Assembly: GCA_017304275.1 (NCBI GenBank)
Contig: JAFKKW010000357.1
Coordinates: forward strand, 1-12,346
DNA: 12,346 bases
Direction: 5' to 3'
From: Hyphomicrobiales bacterium
GTDB lineage: Bacteria > Pseudomonadota > Alphaproteobacteria > Rhizobiales > Hyphomicrobiaceae
Part shown: piece after piece, positions 1-9,399 of the stretch
How positions within the stretch are numbered: the first letter of the stretch is position 1
Layout of the letters: every line of letters starts with the position of its first letter
Translations under genes and position numbers: made by a program
The notes under the pieces: model-generated
Database searches by the model: none
What the model saw: the letters and a program-made list of their open reading frames with translations, nothing else
Told to the model about the DNA's origin: nothing

Positions 1-97
1 TTTTGGCTCGCGAGGATCGGCCGCTTGGACGGGCCTTGAATGATGAGGCATTATCCTGTCATACGCCGGGAAACACAATCGCAAGAGGGGCTCGGGA

Positions 98-757
98 ATG
101 GGAGACGAAGGGTTCCGACTCGTCATCGGAAACAAGCATACATCGAGTTGGAGCCTCAGGCCGTGGCTCGCCTTCAAGCAAGCCGAAATCCCGTTCGCGG
201 AGGTCAGAATCAACCTGCGTGCGCCGGATGCAAAGGAGCAGATTCGTGCGCATTCGCCGGCCGGCAAGGTGCCTGTGCTGTGGGTCGGGGATCTCATGAT
301 CTGGGACAGCCTGGCGATCCTCGAATTCCTGGCCGAACGCTATCCGGAGAAGACGTTGTGGCCCGAGCATCCGGCCGCGCGGGCGCTCGCCCGTTCGGCG
401 AGCGCGGAGATGCATTCGGGGTTCCAGCCGCTGCGCGAGCACTGCCCGATGAAGTTCGTCACCCAGGACCCGAAGTCCGAGTTTCCCGAGGCGGTCGAGG
501 CCGACATCCGCCGCATCGTGGATTTGTGGAAGGATTGCCGGAGCCGCTTCGGTGCGGACGGCCCGTTCCTGTTCTCGCAGTTCTCGGTCGCGGATGCGAT
601 GTACGCGCCGGTTGCGTCGCGTTTCAGAACCCACGTCGCGGATCTCGGTGCGTTCGGAGACGACGGCACGGCGGCGTCCTACATCGACGCGCTGTTCGCA
701 CTTCCCGCCATGGAGGTGTGGGCAGAGGGAGCGCGAGCGGAGATCGCCGCGCGTTAA
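98..757 (+). CDS. Glutathione S-transferase family protein
   Basis: This 219-residue protein has the usual length of a soluble, cytosolic two-domain glutathione S-transferase. The N-terminal thioredoxin-like half (about residues 5-85) begins VIGNKHTSSWSLRPWL; the Ser-Ser pair at 16-17 sits where Ser-type enzymes activate glutathione. GKVPVL carries the expected cis-proline (P59), and the Asp-Ser at 70-71 matches the site that binds the gamma-glutamyl group. The helical C-terminal half contains FSVAD, resembling the conserved N-capping box. The ATG at 98 is preceded by AGAGGGG at 84-90 with a 7-nt spacer, which fixes the start. The substrate cannot be told from sequence; the SSWSLRPWL form is common in uncharacterised bacterial members. 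It lies upstream of tadD on the same strand, 108 bp away, with no evident functional link to pili. Confidence 0.9.
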   Translation: MGDEGFRLVIGNKHTSSWSLRPWLAFKQAEIPFAEVRINLRAPDAKEQIRAHSPAGKVPVLWVGDLMIWDSLAILEFLAERYPEKTLWPEHPAARALARSASAEMHSGFQPLREHCPMKFVTQDPKSEFPEAVEADIRRIVDLWKDCRSRFGADGPFLFSQFSVADAMYAPVASRFRTHVADLGAFGDDGTAASYIDALFALPAMEVWAEGARAEIAAR

Positions 758-774
758 AAGGCTGTTGTGCTCCA

Positions 775-789
775 TTAAGTCTTTATTGA
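775..789. promoter_or_regulatory. CtrA-like box upstream of tadD
   Basis: The sequence reads TTAA, seven bases, TTGA. This matches the CtrA consensus TTAA-N7-TTAA at seven of eight positions. It lies 76 bp before the chosen tadD start and after the preceding gene's stop. Two similar boxes occur upstream of pilin 1. The match is seen directly; binding by CtrA is inferred. AT-rich spacers can give such matches by chance. Confidence 0.3.
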
Positions 790-814
790 CGGCTGTATCA
801 GAAAGTGACGGAAG

Positions 815-832
815 GCAGGGCGTCCGCCCTGC
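815..832. repeat. Hairpin between the GST gene and tadD
   Basis: GCAGGGCG and CGCCCTGC form a perfect 8-bp inverted repeat around two bases. No T-run follows on the plus strand, so it is a poor intrinsic terminator for the upstream gene. It ends 33 bp before the tadD start, so it would fold in the tadD leader if transcription starts upstream of it. Its function is unknown. Confidence 0.5.
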
Positions 833-865
833 ATCGTCGCATACAGACGGGCAGTGGAGACTTTC

Positions 866-1849
866 ATGGCCGCCGATTTCGACGCGCCACCGGCCAGAGC
901 GGGCCTATCGCGCGGCGTGCTTGCGGCGCTGGCGGCGAGCCTCATGCTCGGTGCTTGCGCGCAGGTCGGAGGCGAGGAGAGCAGTGGTCTTTTCTCTGCG
1001 CTCCAGCCCGAGCAGACCCAGCAGTCGCTCGTCGAGGCTGCGCCTTCGGAACCGCGCGCCGCTGCCGAATACTGGGGCAAGCACTATGCGAAGAACCCGC
1101 GCGACCTCGACGTTGCGCTGGCCTATGCGCAGAGCCTCAAGGCCACAGGACAGAAGCGCGAGGCGCTGGGTGTGCTGCAGCAGGCGTCGCTCATTCATGG
1201 CACGAACAGGAAGCTCGCCGCCGACTATGGACGGCTGGCGCTCGAGCTCGATCAGATCAGCGTCGCCAAAAAGCTGCTCGAGGTCGCCGACGATCCGTCC
1301 GTTCCCGACTGGCGCGTCGTGATGGCGCGCGGGACGGCGCTGGCCAAGGAAGGCAGCTACCGCGAGGCGATTGCCTTCTACGAGCGTGCGCAGGCGCTCA
1401 ATCCGGAGCATCCGTCGGTGCTCAACAACCTGGCGCTCGCCTATACGATGAGCGGGGAGGCTGAGCGCGGCGAGCGGCTGCTGCGTCAGGCGTCCGCTTC
1501 GGACGGTGAGAACTCCAAGGTACGGCAGAACCTTGCGCTCGTGCTGGGTCTGCAGGGCAAGTACGACGAGGCGGTCAAGGTCGGCTCGGTGGACCTGGCA
1601 GCCGAGGACGCGCAGGCCAACACGGCGTTACTCAAGAAAATGGTCAAGCTCGACGCGGAGGCCGCACCGCCTGCCTTCGCGCCGACCGAGCCGCCTGCGG
1701 CTGCTTCCTGGGCGCCTGCCGTTGCAGAAGCTCCGGCAGAGCGCCCTGCTGCTGCCGGTGGGGCGCTGCTGCGTCCGAGCGCGGTCGAGACCGGCTCGGC
1801 GGCCTCCGCCTCCGGCAACCGCGCGGCAAGCCTGTTCAGCGCCGAATAA
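866..1849 (+). CDS. tadD: TadD-type TPR lipoprotein of the Tad/Flp pilus
   Basis: The 327-residue product has a basic, hydrophobic signal peptide ending in the lipobox LGAC, with the lipidated cysteine at residue 31. Helical-repeat sequence follows from about residue 66 to 245, including the TPR-like stretches SYREAIAFYERAQALNPEHP and SVLNNLALAYTMSGEAERGE. The tail from about 263 is rich in Ala and Pro. In the Tad family TadD is an outer-membrane-associated assembly factor, thought to help the secretin or pilus machinery. I chose the ATG at 866 because GGAGA lies at 856-860 with a 5-nt spacer. A GTG at 854 in the same frame would add four residues but overlaps that ribosome-binding sequence. 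It is convergent with tadC rather than in the main operon. The identity rests on lipobox, TPRs and location; TPR proteins alone are not diagnostic. Confidence 0.85.
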   Translation: MAADFDAPPARAGLSRGVLAALAASLMLGACAQVGGEESSGLFSALQPEQTQQSLVEAAPSEPRAAAEYWGKHYAKNPRDLDVALAYAQSLKATGQKREALGVLQQASLIHGTNRKLAADYGRLALELDQISVAKKLLEVADDPSVPDWRVVMARGTALAKEGSYREAIAFYERAQALNPEHPSVLNNLALAYTMSGEAERGERLLRQASASDGENSKVRQNLALVLGLQGKYDEAVKVGSVDLAAEDAQANTALLKKMVKLDAEAAPPAFAPTEPPAAASWAPAVAEAPAERPAAAGGALLRPSAVETGSAASASGNRAASLFSAE

Positions 1850-2138
1850 GTCTCACGGCTTCTCCGATCGCTCTCGCGTGAAGGAGCGCTGCTTTCGAGC
1901 GGTGCGTGATCCTTCGTGCAGCGTGCATGCTGGAGCTTGCTTGGATCCCGGCCCCCGGCCTTCGCCGGGGCAGGCTTCGCCGGCATGACGGAGATATGGG
2001 CAGACGGCAATCTTCCCAAAACTTCATGCCGGCACCCACGCCACCTTGCGAGCGGTTGTGGCTGGAGGTGTGACTTTCAAACGAGGCCGGAATCGGCGCG
2101 CCATGTCATGCCGATGCGGCAGGACTGGCTCAGGTGGT
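1850..2138. repeat. Convergent spacer with GC-rich inverted repeats
   Basis: This 289-bp gap separates the stops of tadD (plus) and tadC (minus). CCCCGGC at 1953-1959 pairs with GCCGGGG at 1964-1970 around a 4-base loop. GCCGGCATGA at 1979-1988 is repeated inverted as TCATGCCGGC at 2024-2033. Two near-direct copies of a GGC-TTCGCCGG motif also sit at about 1957-1983. The layout of GGATCCCGG, a hairpin, then ATGACGG resembles dispersed intergenic repeats common in Hyphomicrobiales. The stems may also end transcription from either side, though no clear T-run follows. I see no gene here. Confidence 0.55.
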
Positions 2139-3119
2139 TTACTGCATCTTCCAGAAGGTGATGGCGGCGGGGCCGAGGATGACGAGGAAAAGGACCGGCA
2201 GGAAGAACAGGATCATCGGCACGGTCAGCTTGGGCGGCAGCGCGGCCGCCTTCTTTTCGGCCTCCGACATGCGCATGTCGCGGTTCTCCTTGGCCATCAC
2301 GCGTAGTGCCTGGCCGACCGGGGTGCCGTAGCGCTCAGCCTGGATGAGGGCCGTGGTGACGGCCTTGACGCTCGGAAGCGCCGTACGCTTCGCCAAGTTC
2401 TCATAGGCGAGCCGGCGGTCCGGCAGATAGGACAGCTCGGCCGTGGTGAGCGCCATTTCCTCCGCGAGCTCCACGCTCTGGTTGGCGACCTCCTTTGCCA
2501 CCTTGCCGAACGAAGCCTCGACGGACATGCCTGACTGCACGCAGATTAGCAGCATATCGAGCGCTTCGGGGAAGGCGATCTTGATCGCCTGCTGACGCTT
2601 CTGCGTGAGGTTCGTGATGAAAACGTTCGGCAGGTAGTAGCCGGCTCCCGCGGCCAGAACGGCGTACAGGGCCTTCATGCCCGTCGAGGACTGGATGTCG
2701 GAGAGAAAGAAAAGGTAGACGAGCGCGATCACCAACGTGAGCGGCGGAGCTGCGACGCGGAAGAACATGAAGGCGACGAGCGGCGCTTCGCCGCGGAGGC
2801 CCGCCATTTTGAGCTTGTTGCGCAGCTCCTCGTTGTCGAATTGAGAGCGCAGGTCGAACTTGTCGACGATCTCGCGCATGAAGCCTTTCGGCGTCTGTCT
2901 GAGCCTAGTCTTTCCTGCGCGCTGCTCCTTGGAGAGCTCGGCGAGGCGCTGCGAGCGCAGCTTGTCGCGCTCGAGGGCCATGACGCGCATACGCTGGTTC
3001 ATCTGATCGCGCGCGAGCATCGGCATGACGAACGCCAGGATCGTCGCGAAGGCCGAGACGGCAGCCAGCAGCGTCGCCAGGAATGGCGGTGACATCACGG
3101 TGTCGACGATCTCTTGCAT
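2139..3119 (-). CDS. tadC: Tad pilus inner-membrane platform protein TadC
   Basis: The 326-residue protein belongs to the type II secretion F (GspF/PilC-like) family. A first membrane segment lies at about residues 13-35 and is followed by a charged cytoplasmic stretch (about 36-110). Two hydrophobic segments occupy about 112-170. The T2SSF helical domain starts near FPEALDMLLICVQSGMSVEASF (183-204, interrupted here only for naming) and a final membrane segment lies at about 298-320. TadC pairs with TadB to form the inner-membrane base on which the CpaF ATPase acts. The ATG at 3119 has only a weak AGAG ribosome-binding element. It starts 29 bp after the tadB stop and is the last gene of the operon. 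TadB and TadC are paralogues; this one is called TadC from its position last and its FPEALDML signature. Confidence 0.92.
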   Translation of the reverse strand: MQEIVDTVMSPPFLATLLAAVSAFATILAFVMPMLARDQMNQRMRVMALERDKLRSQRLAELSKEQRAGKTRLRQTPKGFMREIVDKFDLRSQFDNEELRNKLKMAGLRGEAPLVAFMFFRVAAPPLTLVIALVYLFFLSDIQSSTGMKALYAVLAAGAGYYLPNVFITNLTQKRQQAIKIAFPEALDMLLICVQSGMSVEASFGKVAKEVANQSVELAEEMALTTAELSYLPDRRLAYENLAKRTALPSVKAVTTALIQAERYGTPVGQALRVMAKENRDMRMSEAEKKAAALPPKLTVPMILFFLPVLFLVILGPAAITFWKMQ

Positions 3120-3137
3120 GGCGCGGGCTCTCGCAGG

Positions 3138-3152
3138 CTAGGCTGTGCCTAG
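3138..3152. repeat. Small hairpin spanning the tadB stop codon
   Basis: CTAGGC and GCCTAG form a perfect 6-bp inverted repeat around three bases. The tadB TAG stop (3149-3151 on the minus strand) lies inside one arm. The tadC start is only 19 bp further along. It could modulate translation coupling between tadB and tadC, or be chance. No T-run follows, so it is not a convincing terminator. Confidence 0.35.
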
Positions 3153-4165
3153 AATTTGAAGTTGATCATCTTGCGCATCACCAGGATGCCCATCGTCATC
3201 CAGAACAGGCCGGCGAGCATGAAGATGTTGCCGGTGCGCGTGGAGAAGAGGGGGGCGATGTATTCCGGCGACGAGGTGTGCACCATGAGCATCACGCCCG
3301 GCGGGAGGCAGCCGAGAATCATGGCAGAGGCTTTCGCCTCGGCCGACAATGCCTTGACCTTCATCGCCATTTTGAAGCGATCGCGCAGCACGCCGGAGAG
3401 GTTGCCGAGGGCTTCCGCGAGGTTGCCGCCGGACTGCTGCTGGATGGCGATGACGATGGCAAGGAATTTCATCTCCGGCAGCGGCATGCGTCGCGTCAGC
3501 CGCTCGAGGGCTTCGGGCAGCGAGACGCCGATGCGCTGCTGATCGATCACCTCCTGGAATTCGCTCGCGATCGGCTCCTGGCTCTCTCTGGCGATGACGC
3601 CCAGGCATTCGTTGAGCGGCAGACCGGATTTGATGCCGCGCACGATGACGTCGATGGCGTTGGCAAGCTCGGCGAGGAATTTCCTCTGGCGCCGCGCCGT
3701 GATTTTGGTGAGCACGAAGCGCGGCAAGCCAAGACCGCCAACCAGCAAAGCGACAAACAGGAGCATCGGGCGCATGGCGGCGGCAGATGCGGGCGCGAAA
3801 CTCTCGGCGACCACGGCGACCGCGACGGCCGAGACGGCGCTTGCGATCCAGAAGGTGCGGGGCGTGATATCGAGGCCGGCGCGTTCGAGGCGCAGACGCA
3901 GGGTCACCTTCTCGCGCGCCTTCTGCCGGTTTTCCATTTCCTTCAGGCTGTCGGCAACCTGCTTTTTCCGGTTCGCGACGTTTTCGGCCGTGACCTGCGC
4001 GGCTGCTGTTTTCTTGGTGCGCTGCTGGTCGCGAACGCCGGCAACGCGCTTATCCTTCATCCGGTCGGCGGAAATGTAGGGATAGAGGAACGCGTACGCC
4101 GTCGCTGCGATGGCGATGGCGGCAACCAGCGCCGTCAGCAGAGGGGTCAGATCCGATTCGGTCAT
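3149..4165 (-). CDS. tadB: Tad pilus inner-membrane platform protein TadB
   Basis: This 338-residue T2SSF-family protein has a membrane segment at about residues 7-30 and a basic cytoplasmic linker (about 34-95). Paired hydrophobic segments lie at about 103-123 and 132-152, the T2SSF domain at about 165-290, and C-terminal membrane segments at about 280-298 and 312-332. The stretch FLAELANAIDVIVRGIKSG is typical of TadB, as is QQQSGGNLAEALGNLS near residues 242-257. With TadC it forms the inner-membrane platform of the Flp pilus. I chose the ATG at 4165, which has GGGGGG five bases upstream and leaves a 14-bp gap to the cpaF stop. A longer reading from a TTG at 4210 would overlap cpaF by 31 bp and has no support. 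Confidence 0.92.
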   Translation of the reverse strand: MTESDLTPLLTALVAAIAIAATAYAFLYPYISADRMKDKRVAGVRDQQRTKKTAAAQVTAENVANRKKQVADSLKEMENRQKAREKVTLRLRLERAGLDITPRTFWIASAVSAVAVAVVAESFAPASAAAMRPMLLFVALLVGGLGLPRFVLTKITARRQRKFLAELANAIDVIVRGIKSGLPLNECLGVIARESQEPIASEFQEVIDQQRIGVSLPEALERLTRRMPLPEMKFLAIVIAIQQQSGGNLAEALGNLSGVLRDRFKMAMKVKALSAEAKASAMILGCLPPGVMLMVHTSSPEYIAPLFSTRTGNIFMLAGLFWMTMGILVMRKMINFKF

Positions 4166-4179
4166 TTCGTCCCCCCAGA

Positions 4180-5670
<1,491 letters not shown>

Positions 5671-5678
5671 GGGTCACC

Positions 5679-6983
5679 TCAACGCATGCGCTTCAGCTTG
5701 TCGAGAATCGGCGCCAGGGGCGACCGCTTCTCGACTTTGATTTCCTTGCGGTGGGCAAGCGCCATTGCGATGTCGCGGAACGCTTGGGTCGATTTTGCCT
5801 TGGCGTTGAACTCCTCGATCATCTGGCCGTTGTTGGCGGCCTGGCCGAAGTTCTCGCAATCGAAGTCGATCACGGCGAGCGTCTCGAGGCCGAGCGCGCC
5901 TTCGAACTCCTTTTGCGTGATCTCGGGGCGCTTCTGCATGTTGGCCATGTTGAGCACGAGGTGAGGCGCAGTGTCGTTCTTTCGCGCCGCCCTCACGAGA
6001 TCGACGATGTTCTTGGCGTTGCGCAGGTTGGCCAGGTCCGGCATGGCCGTGATGACGATCTCGTCGGCCTGGAGCAGCAGCCGCTTCGTCCAAGGGGCCC
6101 AGGTGTGCGGCAGGTCGACGGCGACGAAGGGGACGTTCTGGCGCACGACGTCGATCACCGCCTCGCACCCCTCGGGCGTCATCTCGTAGTCGCGATCGAG
6201 GACGACGGGAGCGGCGAAAATCGAAAGGTGTTTCGAGCACGTGGTCAGCAGGCGGTCGAGCAGGACCTCGTCGAGGCGGTCGGGGTTCTGCAACGCATCG
6301 GCGATGCCCTGCACGGGGTCCTGGTTGAAATCGAGGCCGGTGGTGCCGAACGCCAGATCCATGTCGGCGATGGTGATATCGGCGGAGAGCGCGTCGGACA
6401 GGGTCCAGGCGACGTTGTGGCAGATGGTGGACGAGCCGACGCCGCCCTTGGCGCCGATGAAGGCAAAGACCTGGCCGACGGGATCGGAGGCCGGGTTGTT
6501 GTAGAGATTGGACAGGCACTCCATGAGGTCGAACGCCGTGACGGGCGCAACCAAATACTCGGAGATGCCGCGCTTCATCAGATCGCGGTAGAGCACGACG
6601 TCGTTGGCTGCGCCGATGATGACGACCTTGGTGCCGGCGTCGCAGCTATGCGCGAGCTCCTCGAGCTCGGCGACGAGGCTCGCGTGCGGCGCGTGTGTTT
6701 CGAGAATGATGAGGTTGGGCGTGGGGCTTTCCTGATAATGGGCAACGGCCGCCGCCGTTCCTCCCATCTGAATCGTGACATGCGTCTTGCTCAGACGGCG
6801 ATCCTCGGACGCGGCATGCACGGCCTCCGCGACGTCGGGCGTTTCACAGAAGGCCTGGATGGAGATGCGCGGCAGCGGGCGCGCGCGATCGCTCAAGGCG
6901 GGCGCCTCCGCGCGTGGAGGATCCAATTCGTAAGGCGACGGCGCCTCGAACCCGGATGCGGAACTCTGCAAGGATTTGGACAT
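5679..6983 (-). CDS. cpaE: CpaE/TadZ pilus localisation ATPase
   Basis: This 434-residue protein combines an atypical receiver-like domain (about residues 38-160, with NLIILETHA and ISEYLVAP) and a MinD/ParA-like ATPase domain (about 170-420). The P-loop is GAKGGVGSST (177-186): the MinD-type signature lysine of KGG is kept, while the second lysine of a standard Walker A is serine, a form I recall as usual in CpaE. DMDLAFGTTGLDF (207-219) and FVAVDLPHTW (286-295) are further ATPase motifs. CpaE/TadZ directs the Tad machinery to its cellular site, polar in Caulobacter. The frame is open upstream to 7598, but the ATG at 6983 is the true start: GGTGA precedes it by 8 bases and it lies 14 bp after the cpaD stop. 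The extension would overlap cpaD fully. Confidence 0.94.
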   Translation of the reverse strand: MSKSLQSSASGFEAPSPYELDPPRAEAPALSDRARPLPRISIQAFCETPDVAEAVHAASEDRRLSKTHVTIQMGGTAAAVAHYQESPTPNLIILETHAPHASLVAELEELAHSCDAGTKVVIIGAANDVVLYRDLMKRGISEYLVAPVTAFDLMECLSNLYNNPASDPVGQVFAFIGAKGGVGSSTICHNVAWTLSDALSADITIADMDLAFGTTGLDFNQDPVQGIADALQNPDRLDEVLLDRLLTTCSKHLSIFAAPVVLDRDYEMTPEGCEAVIDVVRQNVPFVAVDLPHTWAPWTKRLLLQADEIVITAMPDLANLRNAKNIVDLVRAARKNDTAPHLVLNMANMQKRPEITQKEFEGALGLETLAVIDFDCENFGQAANNGQMIEEFNAKAKSTQAFRDIAMALAHRKEIKVEKRSPLAPILDKLKRMR

Positions 6984-6997
6984 GGGTGCGGTCACCG

Positions 6998-7738
6998 TTA
7001 CTTCGCAACTTTCACTTTTTCGTCGTCGCTCTTCTTGGCGCCCGTGCTGTCGCCCTTCACGTACTTGTCCCAGACGACGTCCCGGCGCTCGCTCGGGCGA
7101 TCGCTCTCGGTCCGCGGCCCGACGAGGTCGGCCGGGTTGGCGACCTGAACGGCGAGGTTGTGCTGGGTGGCGCAGCCGAAATTCGGATAGTTCGCGTTGT
7201 CGCGCTGCTCGGCGAGGTTGGTCGGCCAGTAGCCGCAGACGGGCGCCTCGGCGACGTAGCGCAGGTAGGACACGCGCACGGGAGCGTCCCTGCGGCCGTC
7301 CGCATGATACGCCTCGACGGCGATCGAGGAGTCGGCGAAGCCGATGTCGCCCAGGATCTGGCGGATCTCGGTCACGGCGTGCATGGCGGCGATCTCGTTC
7401 TCGCCGCCGCCCGGCGCCTGGATGACCAGCCGGCTGTTGCCGGCGTCGCTGGCACGCGAGCGGTCCGCGAACTCGATCACGTCGGAGCGCTGGCGCGGCG
7501 ACAGGCCGCCAGCGGATGCGGGGATGCGGAGCTGCATGGTCTGCGGCTCCTGGGAGACGATAATAGGGTGACGCTGGGAGGCGTCGACCATCGACCATCC
7601 GGCGACCTGCGGTGCGCCGATGTCGTGCCTGCAGCCGCCGGCCACGGTCGCGATGAGAGCGAGCGCCATTATCCCGGCGCGTGATGCGACGCGGGCTCTT
7701 GCCTCGGCATCGGGGGCGGAAGCAACTCGGTAATTCAT
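6998..7738 (-). CDS. cpaD: CpaD pilus assembly lipoprotein
   Basis: The product has 246 residues. A long, Arg-containing n-region leads into a hydrophobic stretch and the lipobox VAGGC, with the candidate lipidated cysteine at residue 36. The C-terminal half carries the CpaD-like motif CGYWPTNL (168-175) and YPNFGCATQHNLAVQVANP (184-202). C168 and C189 could form a disulfide in the periplasm. A short Lys/Asp-rich tail follows. CpaD (TadRcpB-related) is an outer-membrane lipoprotein that accompanies the CpaC secretin. The ATG at 7738 has GGGAGA seven bases upstream and a 22-bp gap to the cpaC stop, so I prefer it to an in-frame TTG at 7771 that overlaps cpaC by 11 bp. cpaE follows 14 bp later. 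Confidence 0.92.
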   Translation of the reverse strand: MNYRVASAPDAEARARVASRAGIMALALIATVAGGCRHDIGAPQVAGWSMVDASQRHPIIVSQEPQTMQLRIPASAGGLSPRQRSDVIEFADRSRASDAGNSRLVIQAPGGGENEIAAMHAVTEIRQILGDIGFADSSIAVEAYHADGRRDAPVRVSYLRYVAEAPVCGYWPTNLAEQRDNANYPNFGCATQHNLAVQVANPADLVGPRTESDRPSERRDVVWDKYVKGDSTGAKKSDDEKVKVAK

Positions 7739-7760
7739 GATTGCGTCTCCCGCCTGCGCG

Positions 7761-9362
7761 TCATTCGACAATGAAACCGTAATCGCCCTTGAGGTCGCCG
7801 ACCGGCGCGGCGCTCTCGACCCCGTAGATGCGATTGAGATGGCCCATGAAGTTCGCCTTGCGGTCGGTCGCCTCGGCGAGGCCGTCGAGGGGCTTTGCGA
7901 GCGACTTTGGTGCGACGGGCTTCACGAGATAGGGCGTTACGATCACGACCAGCTCCGTCTCGCGCTTGATGAAGTCGCGGCTGCGGAACAGCGTGCCGAG
8001 CACGGGGACGTCCTTCAAGCCGGGGAAGCCGTCGATGTTCTGGCGTACGTCGTCGGAGATGAGGCCTGCCAGCGCGATCGATCCGCCGGACGGCAGCTCG
8101 ACGGTGGAATTCGCCTGACGCTTCTTCAATGCCGGGATCGACGTCGAGTCGAGCACGACGGCGCCGACGTTCGTCAGCTCGCTCACCTCGCTTTCGATCT
8201 TGAGGCTGATGCGGCCTTCGGAGAGGACCAGGGGCGTGAACGAGACGCCGACGCCGAATTCCTTGTAGGTGACCGATGTCTGGCCGTTCGAGTCCTTGAC
8301 GGGGATCGGATATTCGCCACCGGCGAGGAACTTCGCCGGCTCGCCGGAAATGGCCGTCAGGTTGGGCTCGGCCAGGAGGCGGATCAGGCCGTCGCGCTCG
8401 AGGGCGCGCATGGTCTTGCCGATGCGGTAGTCGCCGTTGCCCCATCCGGTGGTGGTGCCGGAGTTGCCGAAGGTTTTTGCCGTCGGACCCTCGTTGTAGA
8501 AGGCGAGGCTGTTGTCGGACGGGTCAATGCCGGCCACGGGCAGGGAGCCCAAACCGGCGGCCGTGGTGAGCGGCAGCGCGTTGGCAGTGAGCAGGCTCCA
8601 GGTGAAATTGCCGGCGTTGATGTCGGCGGCGAGGTTGACGCCGAACTGCTTCAGGAGCTCGCGCTGGACCTCGGCCACGACGACGCGGAGCATGACCTGC
8701 TCCTCGCCCTCGACGCCCAGGAGGTTGATGACGGGCTTGGCGTCGCTGCTCGCCTGGCCGCTCTTCATGGCGTCGCTGGCGTTGATGATCGTCGTGCCGC
8801 CCGACGCGGCGGCCGTCTGCTGAACCTGGCCCGCGTCGGACAGGAAGCCGTCGGTGTTCGAGGCGGCGAAGGCGCGGGCGATGTCGGTGGCGCGGTTCGA
8901 ATCCACCGGCGTGCGCACGGTGCCGATCAGAACGATGGACTTGCCGGCCATCTCGACGCGGATGTTGGAGCCGGGAATGAGGCGGGTGAGCAGCGTTTCG
9001 AGCCCGCGCACGTCGGCGCCGACGGTGATGTCGAGGGTCAGGATCTGGCGGCCGCGGGAATCGAAGAAGAAGGCGTTGGTCTGGCCGGGCTTCTTCGCGA
9101 TCAGGAAGACACGGTTCGACGTCTGCACGACGGCGTCTATGCTTTTCGGATCGGACACCAGCACGTCGCGGAGCTCGAAGTCGAACTCGACGAGCATCGA
9201 CTTCCCGGCGCCGAGGGCTATGGCCCGCGTCTGTCCTTCTGACGCGCTGATGCGCAGTATCGATTGTCCAGCGGGGTCTCCGCCAGCTTGTGCATTCGAG
9301 GCAGACGTTGCCGCGATTGCCCCGCACAGGGCCGGCAAAATCCAGGTCCAAATCTTTCGCAT
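7761..9362 (-). CDS. cpaC: CpaC/RcpA outer-membrane secretin
   Basis: This 533-residue secretin forms the outer-membrane pore through which the Flp pilus passes. It has a signal peptide with probable cleavage after AQA at residue 26. A pilus N-terminal domain (about 35-115) contains DVLVSDPKSIDAVV, followed by a BON-like region (about 117-180) with IVLIGTV. The secretin core (about 210-480) contains LLAEPNLTAISGEPAKFLAGGE in the 329-350 region, and VPVLGTLFRS (452-461), a classic secretin motif. The ATG at 9362 is preceded by AGAAGG with a 10-nt spacer. cpaB ends 37 bp upstream and cpaD starts 22 bp downstream. Length and domain order match intact family members. Confidence 0.96.
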   Translation of the reverse strand: MRKIWTWILPALCGAIAATSASNAQAGGDPAGQSILRISASEGQTRAIALGAGKSMLVEFDFELRDVLVSDPKSIDAVVQTSNRVFLIAKKPGQTNAFFFDSRGRQILTLDITVGADVRGLETLLTRLIPGSNIRVEMAGKSIVLIGTVRTPVDSNRATDIARAFAASNTDGFLSDAGQVQQTAAASGGTTIINASDAMKSGQASSDAKPVINLLGVEGEEQVMLRVVVAEVQRELLKQFGVNLAADINAGNFTWSLLTANALPLTTAAGLGSLPVAGIDPSDNSLAFYNEGPTAKTFGNSGTTTGWGNGDYRIGKTMRALERDGLIRLLAEPNLTAISGEPAKFLAGGEYPIPVKDSNGQTSVTYKEFGVGVSFTPLVLSEGRISLKIESEVSELTNVGAVVLDSTSIPALKKRQANSTVELPSGGSIALAGLISDDVRQNIDGFPGLKDVPVLGTLFRSRDFIKRETELVVIVTPYLVKPVAPKSLAKPLDGLAEATDRKANFMGHLNRIYGVESAAPVGDLKGDYGFIVE

Positions 9363-9399
9363 TATCTACAGGCCTTCTGACGGGCTAAACTTGAACTCT

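Noticed and set aside
1..39. Possible end of an upstream gene (FWLARIGRLDGP then TGA)
   Set aside because: Thirteen codons are too few to identify, and other frames are also open there, so no gene is called. No clear promoter was found in 1-97 either; the TTGGAC and TATCCT elements are 21 bp apart.
6426..6455. CpaE P-loop GAKGGVGSST lacking the second Walker A lysine
   Set aside because: As far as I recall this is the usual form in CpaE/TadZ, and the signature KGG lysine is kept, so it is not evidence of inactivation.
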